Assembly (NCBI GenBank): GCA_021155985.1
Contig: JAJNBA010000009.1
Coordinates: forward strand, 1 to 40,197
Direction: 5' to 3'
Origin: Actinomycetes bacterium
GTDB taxonomy: Bacteria > Actinomycetota > UBA4738 > HRBIN12
Length of the DNA: 40,197 nt
Shown here: one piece after another, positions 1-8,142 of the stretch
Layout of the letters: the number at the start of each line of letters is the position of its first letter
How positions within the stretch are numbered: the stretch's first letter is position 1
The notes under the pieces: model-generated
What the model was told of the DNA's origin: nothing
Databases searched by the model: none
The model's input: the letters and a program-made list of their open reading frames with translations, nothing else
Translations under genes and position numbers: made by a program

Positions 1-171
1 CCCATGCCCCTCGCCCCCGGTGAGAGCTGTGTCTTCGAGGTTCGATTCTGGCCGAGCACCGACTTCCTGGGCCTGAAGCAAGATCAGATCTTCCGCGCGA
101 CTGCGACGGATCCCGTGACCGGGATGGTGCTGGACGAGGACAGGTTCGTCTTCTACGGACGGGCCACGTAG
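1..171 (+). CDS. C-terminal end of an unknown protein (partial)
   Basis: An open frame runs from base 1 to a TAG at 169-171 and gives 56 residues that begin PMPLAPGESCVFEV and end FVFYGRAT. It is too short and truncated for the ORF track. The alternating hydrophobic and polar pattern and the LAPGESC start look like the last strands of a beta-sandwich, of the kind found at the end of secreted proteins, but I do not recognise a family. The start lies outside the window. The frame is free of stops from the window edge and its codon use matches the real genes, so it is probably a true 3' end. Confidence 0.5.
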   Translation, partial: PMPLAPGESCVFEVRFWPSTDFLGLKQDQIFRATATDPVTGMVLDEDRFVFYGRAT

Positions 172-616
172 CGGGTCATCGGCGCACGATCTCGCGTCGG
201 CCGATCAGGTCACGAACCTAGGAGCTCCCTGGCCCGCCGGGCTCCCTCACGAGCATGGGATTTGTGGCTGCGACCGTAGGGTGCGAGCACCGGGCCACGA
301 CCCCGATCCCACCATCGTGAGAGCCATCCTGCCGGTTCATGACCGCGAGGGTACTGGTGGGGCGAATACTTGACCTGCGCCTGGCTGGCAGGTTTCCCAC
401 TATGCCGCGGAGACCGTGGGCTAAACGACTTACCCCTGCTTCCCTACGCGGCGAAACTGCTGGCTCCTCGCGCCTCCGTAGCCAACAGCCCAATTCAGGC
501 CAGGGGAAGCGTACGAGACTTACCTCCGCTGCCAGATGTCAGCCTTTCACAGTGGTGCCTAGGTTCGAGGGTCGGCCCGGAACCACCGAGCCCCCGTCGG
601 AAGGGAGTGGTGCCGC
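172..616. other. Intergenic region with nested inverted repeats
   Basis: About 445 bases without a convincing gene; the ORFs listed here read in conflicting frames and do not resemble proteins. Between roughly 400 and 540 there are several complementary segments. GCCGCG (404-409) pairs with CGCGGC (447-452) and encloses GGGCTAA/TTACCCC (418-424/430-436, one C-C mismatch). GCTTCCC (438-444) can instead pair with GGGAAGC (504-510), crossing the first stem. No riboswitch class that I know matches. It may be a structured 5' leader of the downstream secreted protein. Confidence 0.35.
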
Positions 617-2434
617 GTGAGGAGATCCAGGCTGATCGCCGGAGTCCTCGGTTTGGCAGCGGTCGTGATGCTCCTCGGCTTGCAGGCGATCCCTGCGTTG
701 GCCGTCCACGATGGCGAAAGCGAAGTCACCGTGGGGAGCAACGACAACATCTTTTCGCAGAACAAGCAGAACGAACCCGCGGTGGCGATCGACCCGGCCC
801 ATCCGTGGCTGGTCGCCGCAGGCGCGAACGACAACATCGACATGGAAGCCTGCAACGCCGGCACGGATAACACCTGTCCCTTCACGACCGACGTCGGCGG
901 CTCGGGCATCCAGTTCTCGTTCAACTCGGGCGACACCTGGGTCCAGCCCACCTACACGGGACTCACCGCCCGAGACTGCCTCGGCGTCGTCGGTGACACC
1001 GACCCGCCCTGTGTCGCACATCCCGGCCCGATCGGGACGCTGCCTCACTACGACGACGCTGGGATGGTCTCCGATGGCGATCCCGCGGTCGTCTTCGGTC
1101 CACTCCCCGGCGCCAACGGGGAGTTCTCGTGGGCCAACGGGTCGCGTCTGTACTACGCCAACCTCGCGGCCGCATCCACGGTTCACGAGGTGGCGCCGTT
1201 CAGGGGCTTCGAGGCGATCGCCGTCTCGCGGATGGATGTTCCGGCGAGCGTCGACACGGTTCCCGAAGCGAGCGCCCTGGTAGCGAACGAAAACAGCTGG
1301 GCGCCCCCGGTCGTCGTCAGCAAGCAGTCGGCCACCACGTTCAGCGACAAGGAGCAGATCTGGGCCGATCAGAACGAGGACAGCCCGTTCTTCGGCAACG
1401 CCTACGTCTGCTGGGCAGGTTTCCGGAGCCTTTCGGGCGGCAACGCCTTGCCGACACCCCTGATCGTGGGAGTCTCCTCGGACGGTGGCGACACGTGGCG
1501 GACGAAGCAGGTCACCGACGCCACGAACAACCCGTTCAACCCGAAGAAGGGGTTCGGGCGCTCCGGCTGCACGATCCGCACGGACAGCGACGGTGTCGTC
1601 TACCTGATGGCGAACCAGTTCGCCGTCGGGACCCCCGGCGTCGGCAAGCACATCTTGATCAAGTCCTTCAACGGCGGGAAGAACTGGACCCGTCCGCAGG
1701 TGCTGTTCGACGCGGTCGACTCGTGCTTCGCAGTCCAGTTCGACGGGGCCGGGTTCCGGTGCGTGATGGACGGGATCGCGGGAGCACGCGATGACCTGTC
1801 GGCGTCACCGAGCCTGGACATCGCCTCGGAGAGCACCGACTACATGTACGACACCTGGGCGGACGGTCGGACCGGCAGTGCCGGGCCGCCGGTGAACAAC
1901 CAGACCCAGCTCCGGATCGCGTGGTCGACGGACCACGGCACGAGCTGGACACAGCAGGTGATCCCCATCGCTGCGGGCGACCGTCCCTACTACTCCGCGG
2001 TCGCTGTCTCACCGGACGGGACGGACCTCTACCTCGTGTACAACGCGTTCACGACCCCGTACCGCAACGACACCACCTCCAGTCGGGGTCTCGTGGGCGT
2101 GGTCCTGCACGCCGATGTCTCCGGCTCCGGTGCGCCGGGAGCGTGGACGGAGGTCCATCGAAGCGCGGTGACGGGTGACCCTCGAGCCTCGGCGCAGAAC
2201 AACCTCGTTCTCGAGTTCTTGGGTGACTACGTCTACGCCGACGCCACGGATGAGTACGGCGTGGCGGTTTGGAACGACGTTCGGCAAGGCGCCGTCTGTG
2301 GGCCTGTGAACACGTGGCGGGCTCAGGTGCAGGAGACGCTGGACCCGAGCGGCGCTCCTGCGATCCAGCAGGCGTGTCCCGCTACGTTCGGCAACACGGA
2401 CATCTGGGCATGGTCAGGAGCCGACCCCACCTAA
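617..2434 (+). CDS. Secreted Asp-box (sialidase/BNR-fold) protein
   Basis: This 605-residue exported protein starts at a GTG with GAAGGGAG about ten bases upstream. The N-terminus has two arginines, a long hydrophobic stretch and an ALA cleavage-like end near residue 30, typical of a Sec signal peptide. The body carries Asp-box type motifs of beta-propellers: NSGDTW near residue 100, SSDGGDTW near 285, SFNGGKNW near 349 and STDHGTSW near 436. In this fold Asp-boxes sit at the turn of each blade. Sialidases and many non-enzymatic or other glycan-active proteins share it, and I cannot see the arginine triad of a true sialidase, so the substrate is unknown. The gene stands alone between two intergenic regions and a hairpin follows its stop. 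Confidence 0.75.
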   Translation: MRRSRLIAGVLGLAAVVMLLGLQAIPALAVHDGESEVTVGSNDNIFSQNKQNEPAVAIDPAHPWLVAAGANDNIDMEACNAGTDNTCPFTTDVGGSGIQFSFNSGDTWVQPTYTGLTARDCLGVVGDTDPPCVAHPGPIGTLPHYDDAGMVSDGDPAVVFGPLPGANGEFSWANGSRLYYANLAAASTVHEVAPFRGFEAIAVSRMDVPASVDTVPEASALVANENSWAPPVVVSKQSATTFSDKEQIWADQNEDSPFFGNAYVCWAGFRSLSGGNALPTPLIVGVSSDGGDTWRTKQVTDATNNPFNPKKGFGRSGCTIRTDSDGVVYLMANQFAVGTPGVGKHILIKSFNGGKNWTRPQVLFDAVDSCFAVQFDGAGFRCVMDGIAGARDDLSASPSLDIASESTDYMYDTWADGRTGSAGPPVNNQTQLRIAWSTDHGTSWTQQVIPIAAGDRPYYSAVAVSPDGTDLYLVYNAFTTPYRNDTTSSRGLVGVVLHADVSGSGAPGAWTEVHRSAVTGDPRASAQNNLVLEFLGDYVYADATDEYGVAVWNDVRQGAVCGPVNTWRAQVQETLDPSGAPAIQQACPATFGNTDIWAWSGADPT

Positions 2435-2457
2435 CCCCCTCGGTTGGTCGTCTCCCT

Positions 2458-2495
2458 GAGAAGCCGTTGGAGCCTCCGGGTTCCAGCGGCTTCTC
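2458..2495 (+). terminator. Hairpin after the Asp-box protein gene
   Basis: GAGAAGCCGTTGGA pairs with TCCAGCGGCTTCTC across a ten-base loop, giving a 14-bp stem with one G-T wobble, 24 bases after the stop codon. No T-run follows, which is common for terminators in high-GC actinobacteria. Confidence 0.6.
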
Positions 2496-2613
2496 AATGG
2501 GGGGGTGCGATCCCGCGGCCCTGGGCGCCTGCAGACAGCCAAGCAATTAGCCCTGAGCGAGACCAGCAGAATCGCGACTGCCACGGCTCTGTCCTGCGGT
2601 TGCCGAGCGCTTA

Positions 2614-2649
2614 GCTTGGAGCCGGAGCTCACATAGATCAGCTCCAAGC
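2614..2649. repeat. Perfect 9-bp inverted repeat
   Basis: GCTTGGAGC at 2614-2622 is the exact reverse complement of GCTCCAAGC at 2641-2649, separated by 18 bases. It lies mid-intergenic, far from either gene, so it could be a stray terminator, an RNA hairpin or the remnant of an element. Confidence 0.45.
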
Positions 2650-2893
2650 GAACCAGCAACGACGACGAAGTCACTGTGGGCAGTCGCGCCATCACGGCAG
2701 CGCCTCCTCCAGCACAAGAACGCGATCGGAGGGTGTCGGTAGGATCGGAGGGCGGCAGCCGAGCGGTCTCTCCCGCCCGGGAAACGCAACCGCTTGGCGT
2801 TAAAGGCCGGCCAACGCCGCGAGCCCAAGCAGCCGCCTCGACGTCATCATAGGAGACCTATCTCGCCGCTCGGCACATAGGCCCTAAGGGACG

Positions 2894-2919
2894 GGAATCA
2901 GACGGCTCCAGGCGCGTCC
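2894..2919 (+). promoter_or_regulatory. Candidate ECF sigma-factor promoter
   Basis: GGAAT, then 16 bases, then CGTCC matches the usual extracytoplasmic-function sigma promoter form (GGAAC, 16-17 bases, CGTC) with one mismatch. It ends 40 bases before the first gene of a three-gene unit that encodes an ECF sigma factor and its anti-sigma factor, so autoregulation is likely. The call rests on consensus match and position only. Confidence 0.45.
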
Positions 2920-2959
2920 GTTCTCAGTAGGACTCTGGCCCGGTTGGGAGGGATCTCAG

Positions 2960-3544
2960 ATGGATACGACGCACACTGCCTCGACATCGACCTCGGTCTC
3001 GTGGCATCACATCCGCGTCGGGGCGCTCCTGGGTGTCGCCGCCGCCTTGGTGATGGGGATGTTCGCGATGATCGCCTCGGCGACCTATCACGACACCGGG
3101 TTCTTCACGCCGTTGCATCACATCGCCTCGGCCGTGATCGAGCCGACGGCGATGATGCGATCGATGGAGGCGGGGATGGCCGGTGACACGTTCGCCATCT
3201 CGGTCGGACCGGCCCTCTTGGGGCTCACGCTGCATCTCGTGACGGGGGCGTTCTGGGGCGCCATCTTCGGATTGATCGTCTCAACCGGCTGGCTTCGAGG
3301 CGTCTCTGGGCTCATAGGTGGGATCGTCTACGGCTTGGCGGTGATGCTTGTGATGGCGTTCCTCGCCTTGCCTGTGATCGCGGCAGCCTTCGGGGGCGGC
3401 GAGCCAGTCTCGGACATGCCGCGGCTCGCGGGTTGGGGCACGTTCACGGTCGAGCACGCGATCTATGGCGGCGTGCTAGGGCTGTGGCCCCTCAGGCGTC
3501 CCGAGCCCGAGCCGAGGCATTCAGACGATGCGTCGGGGACATGA
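2960..3544 (+). CDS. Four-helix integral membrane protein of unknown function
   Basis: The product is 194 residues and starts at an ATG with GGGAGGG eight bases upstream. After a polar N-terminus, hydrophobic segments near residues 20-42, 78-105, 112-136 and 156-172 suggest four membrane helices, and the C-terminal tail is polar and proline/glutamate-rich. I do not recognise the family. It sits behind a candidate ECF promoter and 33 bases before an ECF sigma gene on the same strand, so it is probably part of that stress regulon, either as a sensor partner or as a target. No catalytic motif is visible. Confidence 0.6.
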   Translation: MDTTHTASTSTSVSWHHIRVGALLGVAAALVMGMFAMIASATYHDTGFFTPLHHIASAVIEPTAMMRSMEAGMAGDTFAISVGPALLGLTLHLVTGAFWGAIFGLIVSTGWLRGVSGLIGGIVYGLAVMLVMAFLALPVIAAAFGGGEPVSDMPRLAGWGTFTVEHAIYGGVLGLWPLRRPEPEPRHSDDASGT

Positions 3545-3577
3545 CTGAGAACGCCCTAGAAGGAGAAGGCGTCGGAG

Positions 3578-4171
3578 GTGGGTGGTGATCCCGCATCATC
3601 GGAATCGCGACCGTTAGCGCGCGTCCCAGATGATGGGATGACCCTGCGAGAGGATCACGAGGAGTTCCTGCACGCGACGTTGGGGTCGATGGACCTCGTC
3701 TACAACCTCGCACGCCGCTTCGCCGATCGCGTCGAGGACACGGAGGACCTCGTGCAGGAGACCTACCTCGCCGCATTCCGCGCTTGGAGGGACCACCGCC
3801 GTCCGCGACGGGTCGATCCGTGGATCGCCACGATCTGCCTGAACCTCGGACGGTCCCGATACCGGACCAGGGAGCGCCGACCGATCGAGGTTCGGATCGA
3901 GGATCGGGACTTCCGCGCCCCGGAGGTGGGGGAGCCGGAGCTGGCGGCCGAGGCGACGATGGACCGGGAGGCCCTGCACCAGGCGATGTGGCGCCTCCCG
4001 GAGGAACAACGCGTCGCGCTCACATTGGTGGACCTCGCCGGGCTGTCCACCGCGGAGGCGGCGCTGGCGATGGGCACACCCAGGGGCACCGTGCTCTCGC
4101 GACTGCATCGAGGTCGTCGGGGGCTCGCCGCACTCCTCTGGGCCGAGGTACGGGAGGTGGAGGGACCATGA
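3578..4171 (+). CDS. ECF-family RNA polymerase sigma factor
   Basis: This 197-residue protein has the two-domain build of an extracytoplasmic-function sigma factor. Region 2 is seen in LVYNLARRFADRVEDTEDLV (about residues 39-58) followed by QETYLAAFRAW. Region 4 includes LPEEQRVALTLVDLAGLS, a helix-turn-helix continuing into GTVLSRLHRGRRGL. It would direct RNA polymerase to stress promoters. The GTG start at 3578 is preceded by AAGGAG at a rather long spacing; an ATG at 3638 is an alternative that keeps both domains intact. The stop overlaps the ATG of the anti-sigma gene (ATGA), which implies translational coupling. Confidence 0.88.
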   Translation: MGGDPASSESRPLARVPDDGMTLREDHEEFLHATLGSMDLVYNLARRFADRVEDTEDLVQETYLAAFRAWRDHRRPRRVDPWIATICLNLGRSRYRTRERRPIEVRIEDRDFRAPEVGEPELAAEATMDREALHQAMWRLPEEQRVALTLVDLAGLSTAEAALAMGTPRGTVLSRLHRGRRGLAALLWAEVREVEGP

Positions 4172-4410
4172 CGATCTGGTCGATGAAGCGGCGCCACGAT
4201 GCAGACAGGAATGCCGCGGAGTACGTCTCGGGCGAGCTATCCGGCCGGGTTCGACGCTGGTTCGAGCGTCATCTCCTCGACTGCGAGGACTGCTGGCGCG
4301 AGGTCCTGCTGGGTCGATTCGGCAAGCGGGTGGCCGAGGATGCTCGTGAGGCCGTTCCGGTGGGTCTCCGAGATCGGGTGCGAGCCGCCATCATGCTGTG
4401 TTCGGACTGA
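4168..4410 (+). CDS. Zinc-binding anti-sigma factor (ZAS type)
   Basis: The 80-residue product starts at the ATG inside the sigma factor's stop (ATGATC). The key motif is HLLDCEDC (His35, Cys39, Cys42), the H-x3-C-x2-C zinc site of the anti-sigma domain that clamps ECF sigma factors and often responds to thiol oxidation. There is no transmembrane helix, so it should be a soluble cytoplasmic anti-sigma factor; signal sensing could involve the zinc site or the membrane protein upstream. In the ORF track it is hidden as the end of a longer out-of-frame ORF. Overlap with the sigma gene would keep the two products near equal amounts. Confidence 0.82.
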   Translation: MTIWSMKRRHDADRNAAEYVSGELSGRVRRWFERHLLDCEDCWREVLLGRFGKRVAEDAREAVPVGLRDRVRAAIMLCSD

Positions 4411-4719
4411 TATGGGTGGTCCGGTGTGGTCTCTCTGGTGGGCGGCACCCCTCCTCTCAGCCGAGGGCCAAAGCTGCCTCGCCTAGGGGGTCGGCAGCAG
4501 GGAACCGAAGATCAGTGAGCGTTCCGAACCGTACCTTTCAGGTACTTCTCCGGACGCAGCCTGTTTCCGCTGGTTAGAGGTTTGAGCGATGGGGGCGAAA
4601 CTCCTGGCTCACTCGAGGCCCCGGCGAACGTCATCCTCCTGGCGGCCGGGGTCGTTGTGCGTAGAAGCGACGTGCCTGGGTAATGAACCGACCAAGGGCG
4701 ATATCCGGGAGGAAGCGAC
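4411..4719. other. Intergenic region with small hairpins
   Basis: There is no gene in these 309 bases. GCTGCC/GGCAGC (4473-4498) could end the sigma operon. GTACC-TTTCA-GGTAC near 4534-4548 is a small stem-loop. GGCCCCGGC/GCCGGGGTC (4617-4653) is a 9-bp stem with a 19-base loop. I see no clear promoter for the CBS gene. Confidence 0.35.
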
Positions 4720-5289
4720 ATGGGATTCATCAGCACGGTTGCGAGCTTTGGCATCGGATACGTGGCGGGGACGGTGTCGGGCCGCCAGGGCATCGAACGG
4801 CTGTCCGGTCGTGTACGGCGATCATCCTCGTCGAGTGAGGGCTCTGGAGACACGACTTCCACGATGGACGTCCGGGAGATCCGCCAGGTGATGACGACGC
4901 CTCCCGATGCCGTCCGGAAGACCGCCAGTCTGCAGGAGGCCGCCCGCTTGATGAAGACGAAGCACATCGGCGACGTATTGGTTGAGGATGAGCAGGGCCG
5001 GCTGGCCGGCATCCTCACCGACCGGGACGTCGCGATCCGGGCCACGGCGGAGGGAGCGGATCCGAAGACGACCAAGGTGGAGGACGCCTACACGCAAGAG
5101 GTCACCGCCCTCGCCCCGACGGATACGGTGCACGATGCCGTTCGGATGATGCGATCCCAGGACGTCCGCCGCCTGCCGGTGGTGGAGGGCGGGAAGGCTG
5201 TCGGGATCGTCTCGCTGGGCGACATCTCGGTGGAGACCGCTCCCGGCTCACTGCTCGCCGATATCAGCACGGCCGTTCCGGATCGCTGA
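4720..5289 (+). CDS. Membrane-tethered protein with two CBS domains
   Basis: The 189-residue product starts at an ATG with GGGAGGAAG just upstream. Residues 1-22 (GFISTVASFGIGYVAGTVSG) form a glycine-rich hydrophobic segment like those in YtxH-type proteins, so it is probably anchored to the membrane. After a serine-rich linker two CBS motifs follow: VMTTPPDAVRKTASLQEAAR to about residue 112, and a second pair centred on VTALAPTDTVHDAVRMM and RRLPVVEGGKAVGIVSLGD. CBS pairs bind adenine nucleotides or nucleotide second messengers. No enzymatic domain is attached, so the output is unknown. It is convergent with the KimA-like gene. Confidence 0.78.
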   Translation: MGFISTVASFGIGYVAGTVSGRQGIERLSGRVRRSSSSSEGSGDTTSTMDVREIRQVMTTPPDAVRKTASLQEAARLMKTKHIGDVLVEDEQGRLAGILTDRDVAIRATAEGADPKTTKVEDAYTQEVTALAPTDTVHDAVRMMRSQDVRRLPVVEGGKAVGIVSLGDISVETAPGSLLADISTAVPDR

Positions 5290-5445
5290 GTACGATGGTA
5301 GGCCCCGACCCCAGGTGGCCGAGTGAGTGGCCGAACTGTGAGCACGCCTTGCTCATCGCAGAAGCTGAACGCATGATCCAGGCGTCCGCCGATCTCAGCG
5401 CCTCCAGGCCCATTCGACCCGAGCGACCTCGTTTCCGGGACATGC

Positions 5446-7776
5446 TCAGATCCGCGCACCGACGCCGGCTTCCTCCTCACCCTGAGCCGGCGTTGCGCCC
5501 TGGCGGGTCGCCTCAGCGACGTGGAGCGGGACGCTGGTCACAACGACACCGCGCTCGAACAGCAACAGGCGTTTGAAGAACAACGCGCTTTGGCTGTGGA
5601 GCAGCTGCTCCCACCAGTGCGAGACCACCACCTCCGGGAGGACGACCGTGACGACCGTGCCTGGCCGCGCGGTCTGCCGCCGGACCTCTTCGAGCATCGG
5701 CTGCGCGAAGTCCCGGAACGGCGCATCCACGATCGAGAGCGGGACGACCATCCCTCGATCCATCCACCCTTCGATGACCGCTCGTTCCTCATCGGGGTCC
5801 GGCGAGAAGAAGACGGCCCCGATCTCTGCGGCCTCAAGCGACAACGCGTAGGTGACGGCCCGAGCTGCAGCGGCCTGCACGCCCGAGACCGGGATGAGGA
5901 CAGCGTGGCGCGTGGGCTCATGCGGACGTGACCCTTCAGGCCCACGCTCCTCGGGGAGCAGCGGCACGTCCGTCACGACGATGTCTCCCTCGAAGAACAG
6001 TGAGACCTTGAGCCAGAATCCCCACCGCCGGCCCAGGTGCCGCAGGAGCGACCGGCTCGTGAGCTCTTCCGGGAGCACGACCGTGACGAACCCATGGGTT
6101 CCTGCTCGGAGGGAACGCAGACGGGCTCGAAGCGCCTTCGCCGGCCGCTCCGTGCCCGTCTGGAGCTGCTGGAGCGAGCCCATCCGTGGGGCGAAGCTGG
6201 CCCACCGTTCCGCGACCGACTCGAACGTTCCCGGGTCGCCCACGTACAGCCCCACCACCCGCGTAGGTCGGAGCGCGCGGACGTACCCGAGGGCCTTCGC
6301 CGTCGCAGGCCCGAGATCGCGGATCAGCAGTACGAAGAGGTTGTCCACGCCGCGCCGGGGGGATTCCGTCTCGACCCGGAGCGCTCGACCGATCCGTTCG
6401 TAGTGTCGGTGGACCCCGATGAAGAAGGTGATGATCACCGGCATCGCGGCGATCACGATCCAGGCCCCGTGGGTGAACTTCGTCACGGTCACGATCACGA
6501 GCACGACGCCGGTGGCCGCCGCGCCGATCGCGTTCAGCGTCATGCTGCGGCGCCATCCTGGCTCCCGCAGCCTCCACCAGCGGCGCACCATGCCCGATTG
6601 GGACAGCGTGAACGCCGTGAACACGCCCACCACGTACAGCTGGATCAGGTGCGTGAGCTTCGCGTCGAAGGCGTAGATCAGGAGGCATGCGAGGATCGCC
6701 AGGATCACGATCCCGTTGGAGAAGACCAACCGGTCGCCTCGGTTCTTGAACTGCGACGGCATGAACCGGTCCCGCGCGAGGATCGCCGAGAGGCGCGGGA
6801 AGTCCTGGTAGGAGGTGTTCGCGGCGAGGATCAAGATCCCTGCGGTCAGTCCTTGGAGGAGGAAGAAGGGGAGGGTCCTGCCGAAGATCGTCTCGCCGAT
6901 CTGCGACAGGACGGATCGAGAGACGGCGATCTCCTCGGTCACGCGGATGTGAAGCAGGACCGAGAGGATGGTGATCCCGATGAACATCGTCACCGTCATG
7001 AAGAGCATCATGCTCAGCGTCGACGCAGCGTTCTTCGATTGCGGGCGTCGGAAGGCCTGCACTCCGTCCGCAACCGCCTCGACCCCCGTGAGGGCGGTCG
7101 CGCCGGACGAGAACGCGCGGAGGATCAGGAACAGGCTCACGGTCGCCGTCGCCTCCAACGGGAGATGGGCGGTCTCGGCGATGGGGCACCCCGAGAGGCA
7201 GCGGACGAAGCCGGTGAGGAACATCAGATAGATGAGGGTCACGAAGCCGTAGGTCGGGATGGCGAACAAGGTGCCTGCTTCCTTCACTCCCCGCAGGTTG
7301 GCGAGCGTGAGCAGGATCACGAGCCCGATCGACAGAGCCACCCGATGCTCCGCCAGCGCCGGCACGGCCGAGGTGATCGCTACGGAACCCGCGACGACCG
7401 ACACCGCGACCGTGAGGACGTAGTCGATCAACACCGCCGCAGCCGCCACGAGCCCAGGGAGCGTCCCCAGGTTCTCCCTCGCGACGATGTAGGAACCGCC
7501 GCCCCTCGGATACGCCCGCACCGTCTGTCGGTAGGAGACGACAACGATCGTGAGCATCGCGGCGATCGCGATCGCGATGGGGATCCGGGCGGCCAACGCT
7601 CCCGTGCCGGCGGTGACCAGGACGAGCATCATCTGCTCGGTCGCGTAGGCGTTCGAGGACAGCGGGTCGGACGCGAAGACCGGTAGGGCCAGGATCCGTG
7701 GGAGGAGCTGATGCTCCGCGCTGCGGCTCGCGAGGGCTCGCCCCACGAGCACCCGCTTCAGGGCTGGGGTCGCCAT
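5446..7776 (-). CDS. KimA-like potassium transporter with two C-terminal domains
   Basis: This 776-residue APC-superfamily permease resembles Bacillus KimA throughout its membrane part: ASDPLSSNAYATEQ near residue 35, SYRQTVRAYPRGGGSYIVA, FSSGATALTGVEAVADG, ILAANTSYQDFPRLSAILAR and GDRLVFSNGI. About twelve membrane helices end near residue 480. KimA imports K+ with protons and binds cyclic di-AMP in its C-terminal USP-like domain. Here the soluble tail is about twice as long: two related segments (about 490-625 and 640-765) both end in a VVVTDVPLL or VVVTSVPLH strand. Bacillus KimA is near 607 residues with one such domain. A small TM gene overlaps the start, and a KdpDE-like pair is divergent. 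Substrate is inferred from similarity. Confidence 0.82.
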   Translation of the reverse strand: MATPALKRVLVGRALASRSAEHQLLPRILALPVFASDPLSSNAYATEQMMLVLVTAGTGALAARIPIAIAIAAMLTIVVVSYRQTVRAYPRGGGSYIVARENLGTLPGLVAAAAVLIDYVLTVAVSVVAGSVAITSAVPALAEHRVALSIGLVILLTLANLRGVKEAGTLFAIPTYGFVTLIYLMFLTGFVRCLSGCPIAETAHLPLEATATVSLFLILRAFSSGATALTGVEAVADGVQAFRRPQSKNAASTLSMMLFMTVTMFIGITILSVLLHIRVTEEIAVSRSVLSQIGETIFGRTLPFFLLQGLTAGILILAANTSYQDFPRLSAILARDRFMPSQFKNRGDRLVFSNGIVILAILACLLIYAFDAKLTHLIQLYVVGVFTAFTLSQSGMVRRWWRLREPGWRRSMTLNAIGAAATGVVLVIVTVTKFTHGAWIVIAAMPVIITFFIGVHRHYERIGRALRVETESPRRGVDNLFVLLIRDLGPATAKALGYVRALRPTRVVGLYVGDPGTFESVAERWASFAPRMGSLQQLQTGTERPAKALRARLRSLRAGTHGFVTVVLPEELTSRSLLRHLGRRWGFWLKVSLFFEGDIVVTDVPLLPEERGPEGSRPHEPTRHAVLIPVSGVQAAAARAVTYALSLEAAEIGAVFFSPDPDEERAVIEGWMDRGMVVPLSIVDAPFRDFAQPMLEEVRRQTARPGTVVTVVLPEVVVSHWWEQLLHSQSALFFKRLLLFERGVVVTSVPLHVAEATRQGATPAQGEEEAGVGARI

Positions 7777-8021
7777 GCCGTCCCCACCGTCGTACGGTCC
7801 GGATCGGCGCGATCATCGGATCGGGCGGCATCCGCCTCCATACGCTCGAGGAGTCGATCGGTCAGATCCACCTCACGAGACGCGCGTTCCCATTCGCGGA
7901 ACGCGAGCCAGGACCGTATCGCGGGACCCGCGAGGAGCCCGAGGCCACCGCCGACGAGGAGGCCCACGAGGAACCCATCGAGTCCGAGCCCCTTCACCGC
8001 CAGGAGAGCTGAAGTGTCCAT
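7758..8021 (-). CDS. Small single-TM protein upstream of the KimA-like gene
   Basis: I place the start at the ATG giving MDTSALLAVKGLGLDG, an 87-residue protein; the ORF track's earlier ATG (8078) lacks a ribosome site. A glycine-rich hydrophobic helix (about residues 13-32) is followed by a charged helix, REWERASREVDLTDRLLERM, and an arginine/aspartate-rich tail. Its last 19 bases overlap the start of the KimA-like gene in another frame, so the two genes are probably co-translated. I do not recognise the family; a small partner or regulator of the transporter is a reasonable guess. The ribosome site is weak. Confidence 0.5.
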   Translation of the reverse strand: MDTSALLAVKGLGLDGFLVGLLVGGGLGLLAGPAIRSWLAFREWERASREVDLTDRLLERMEADAARSDDRADPDRTTVGTAWRPQP

Positions 8022-8118
8022 CCCTGGAGTGTCGGTGCAGACCTGTAGCCGCGAGGTGTGGAAGGGACCGCTCGACATAAGGGTTGTGTAAGGGCACGCG
8101 ACCCGAGGAGACGCTTGT

Positions 8119-8124
8119 TACGCT
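8119..8124 (+). promoter_or_regulatory. Candidate -10 box of the kdpD-kdpE unit
   Basis: TACGCT fits the TANNNT form of actinobacterial housekeeping promoters and lies 18 bases before the ATG, leaving a short leader that carries GAGGGAGA as ribosome site. Confidence 0.35.
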
Positions 8125-8142
8125 CCGACGAGGGAGATCGGG

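Larger units (their letters stand above)
2435..2959. other. Intergenic region with two hairpins and an ECF-type promoter
   Basis: No convincing gene in 525 bases; the short minus-strand ORFs are cysteine- and arginine-rich shadow-like translations. It holds the hairpin at 2458-2495, a perfect 9-bp inverted repeat at 2614-2649 and the candidate sigma promoter at 2894-2919. The rest shows nothing I can name. Confidence 0.5.

Noticed and set aside
585-616. GTCGGAAGGGAGTGGTGCC resembles the conserved loop of bacterial SRP RNA
   Set aside because: The paired flanks of the SRP hairpin are missing, and GAAGGGAG lies at the right distance to be the ribosome site of the gene starting at 617.
539-1651. 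Long minus-strand ORF opposite the secreted Asp-box gene
   Set aside because: It is an arginine/valine/aspartate-rich shadow of the real gene, with no family features, and the plus-strand frame has a signal peptide and Asp-boxes.
4501-4524. GGAAC ... CGTTCC as a second ECF promoter before the CBS gene
   Set aside because: The spacing is 14 bases rather than 16-17 and the gene starts about 200 bases away; the match is probably chance.
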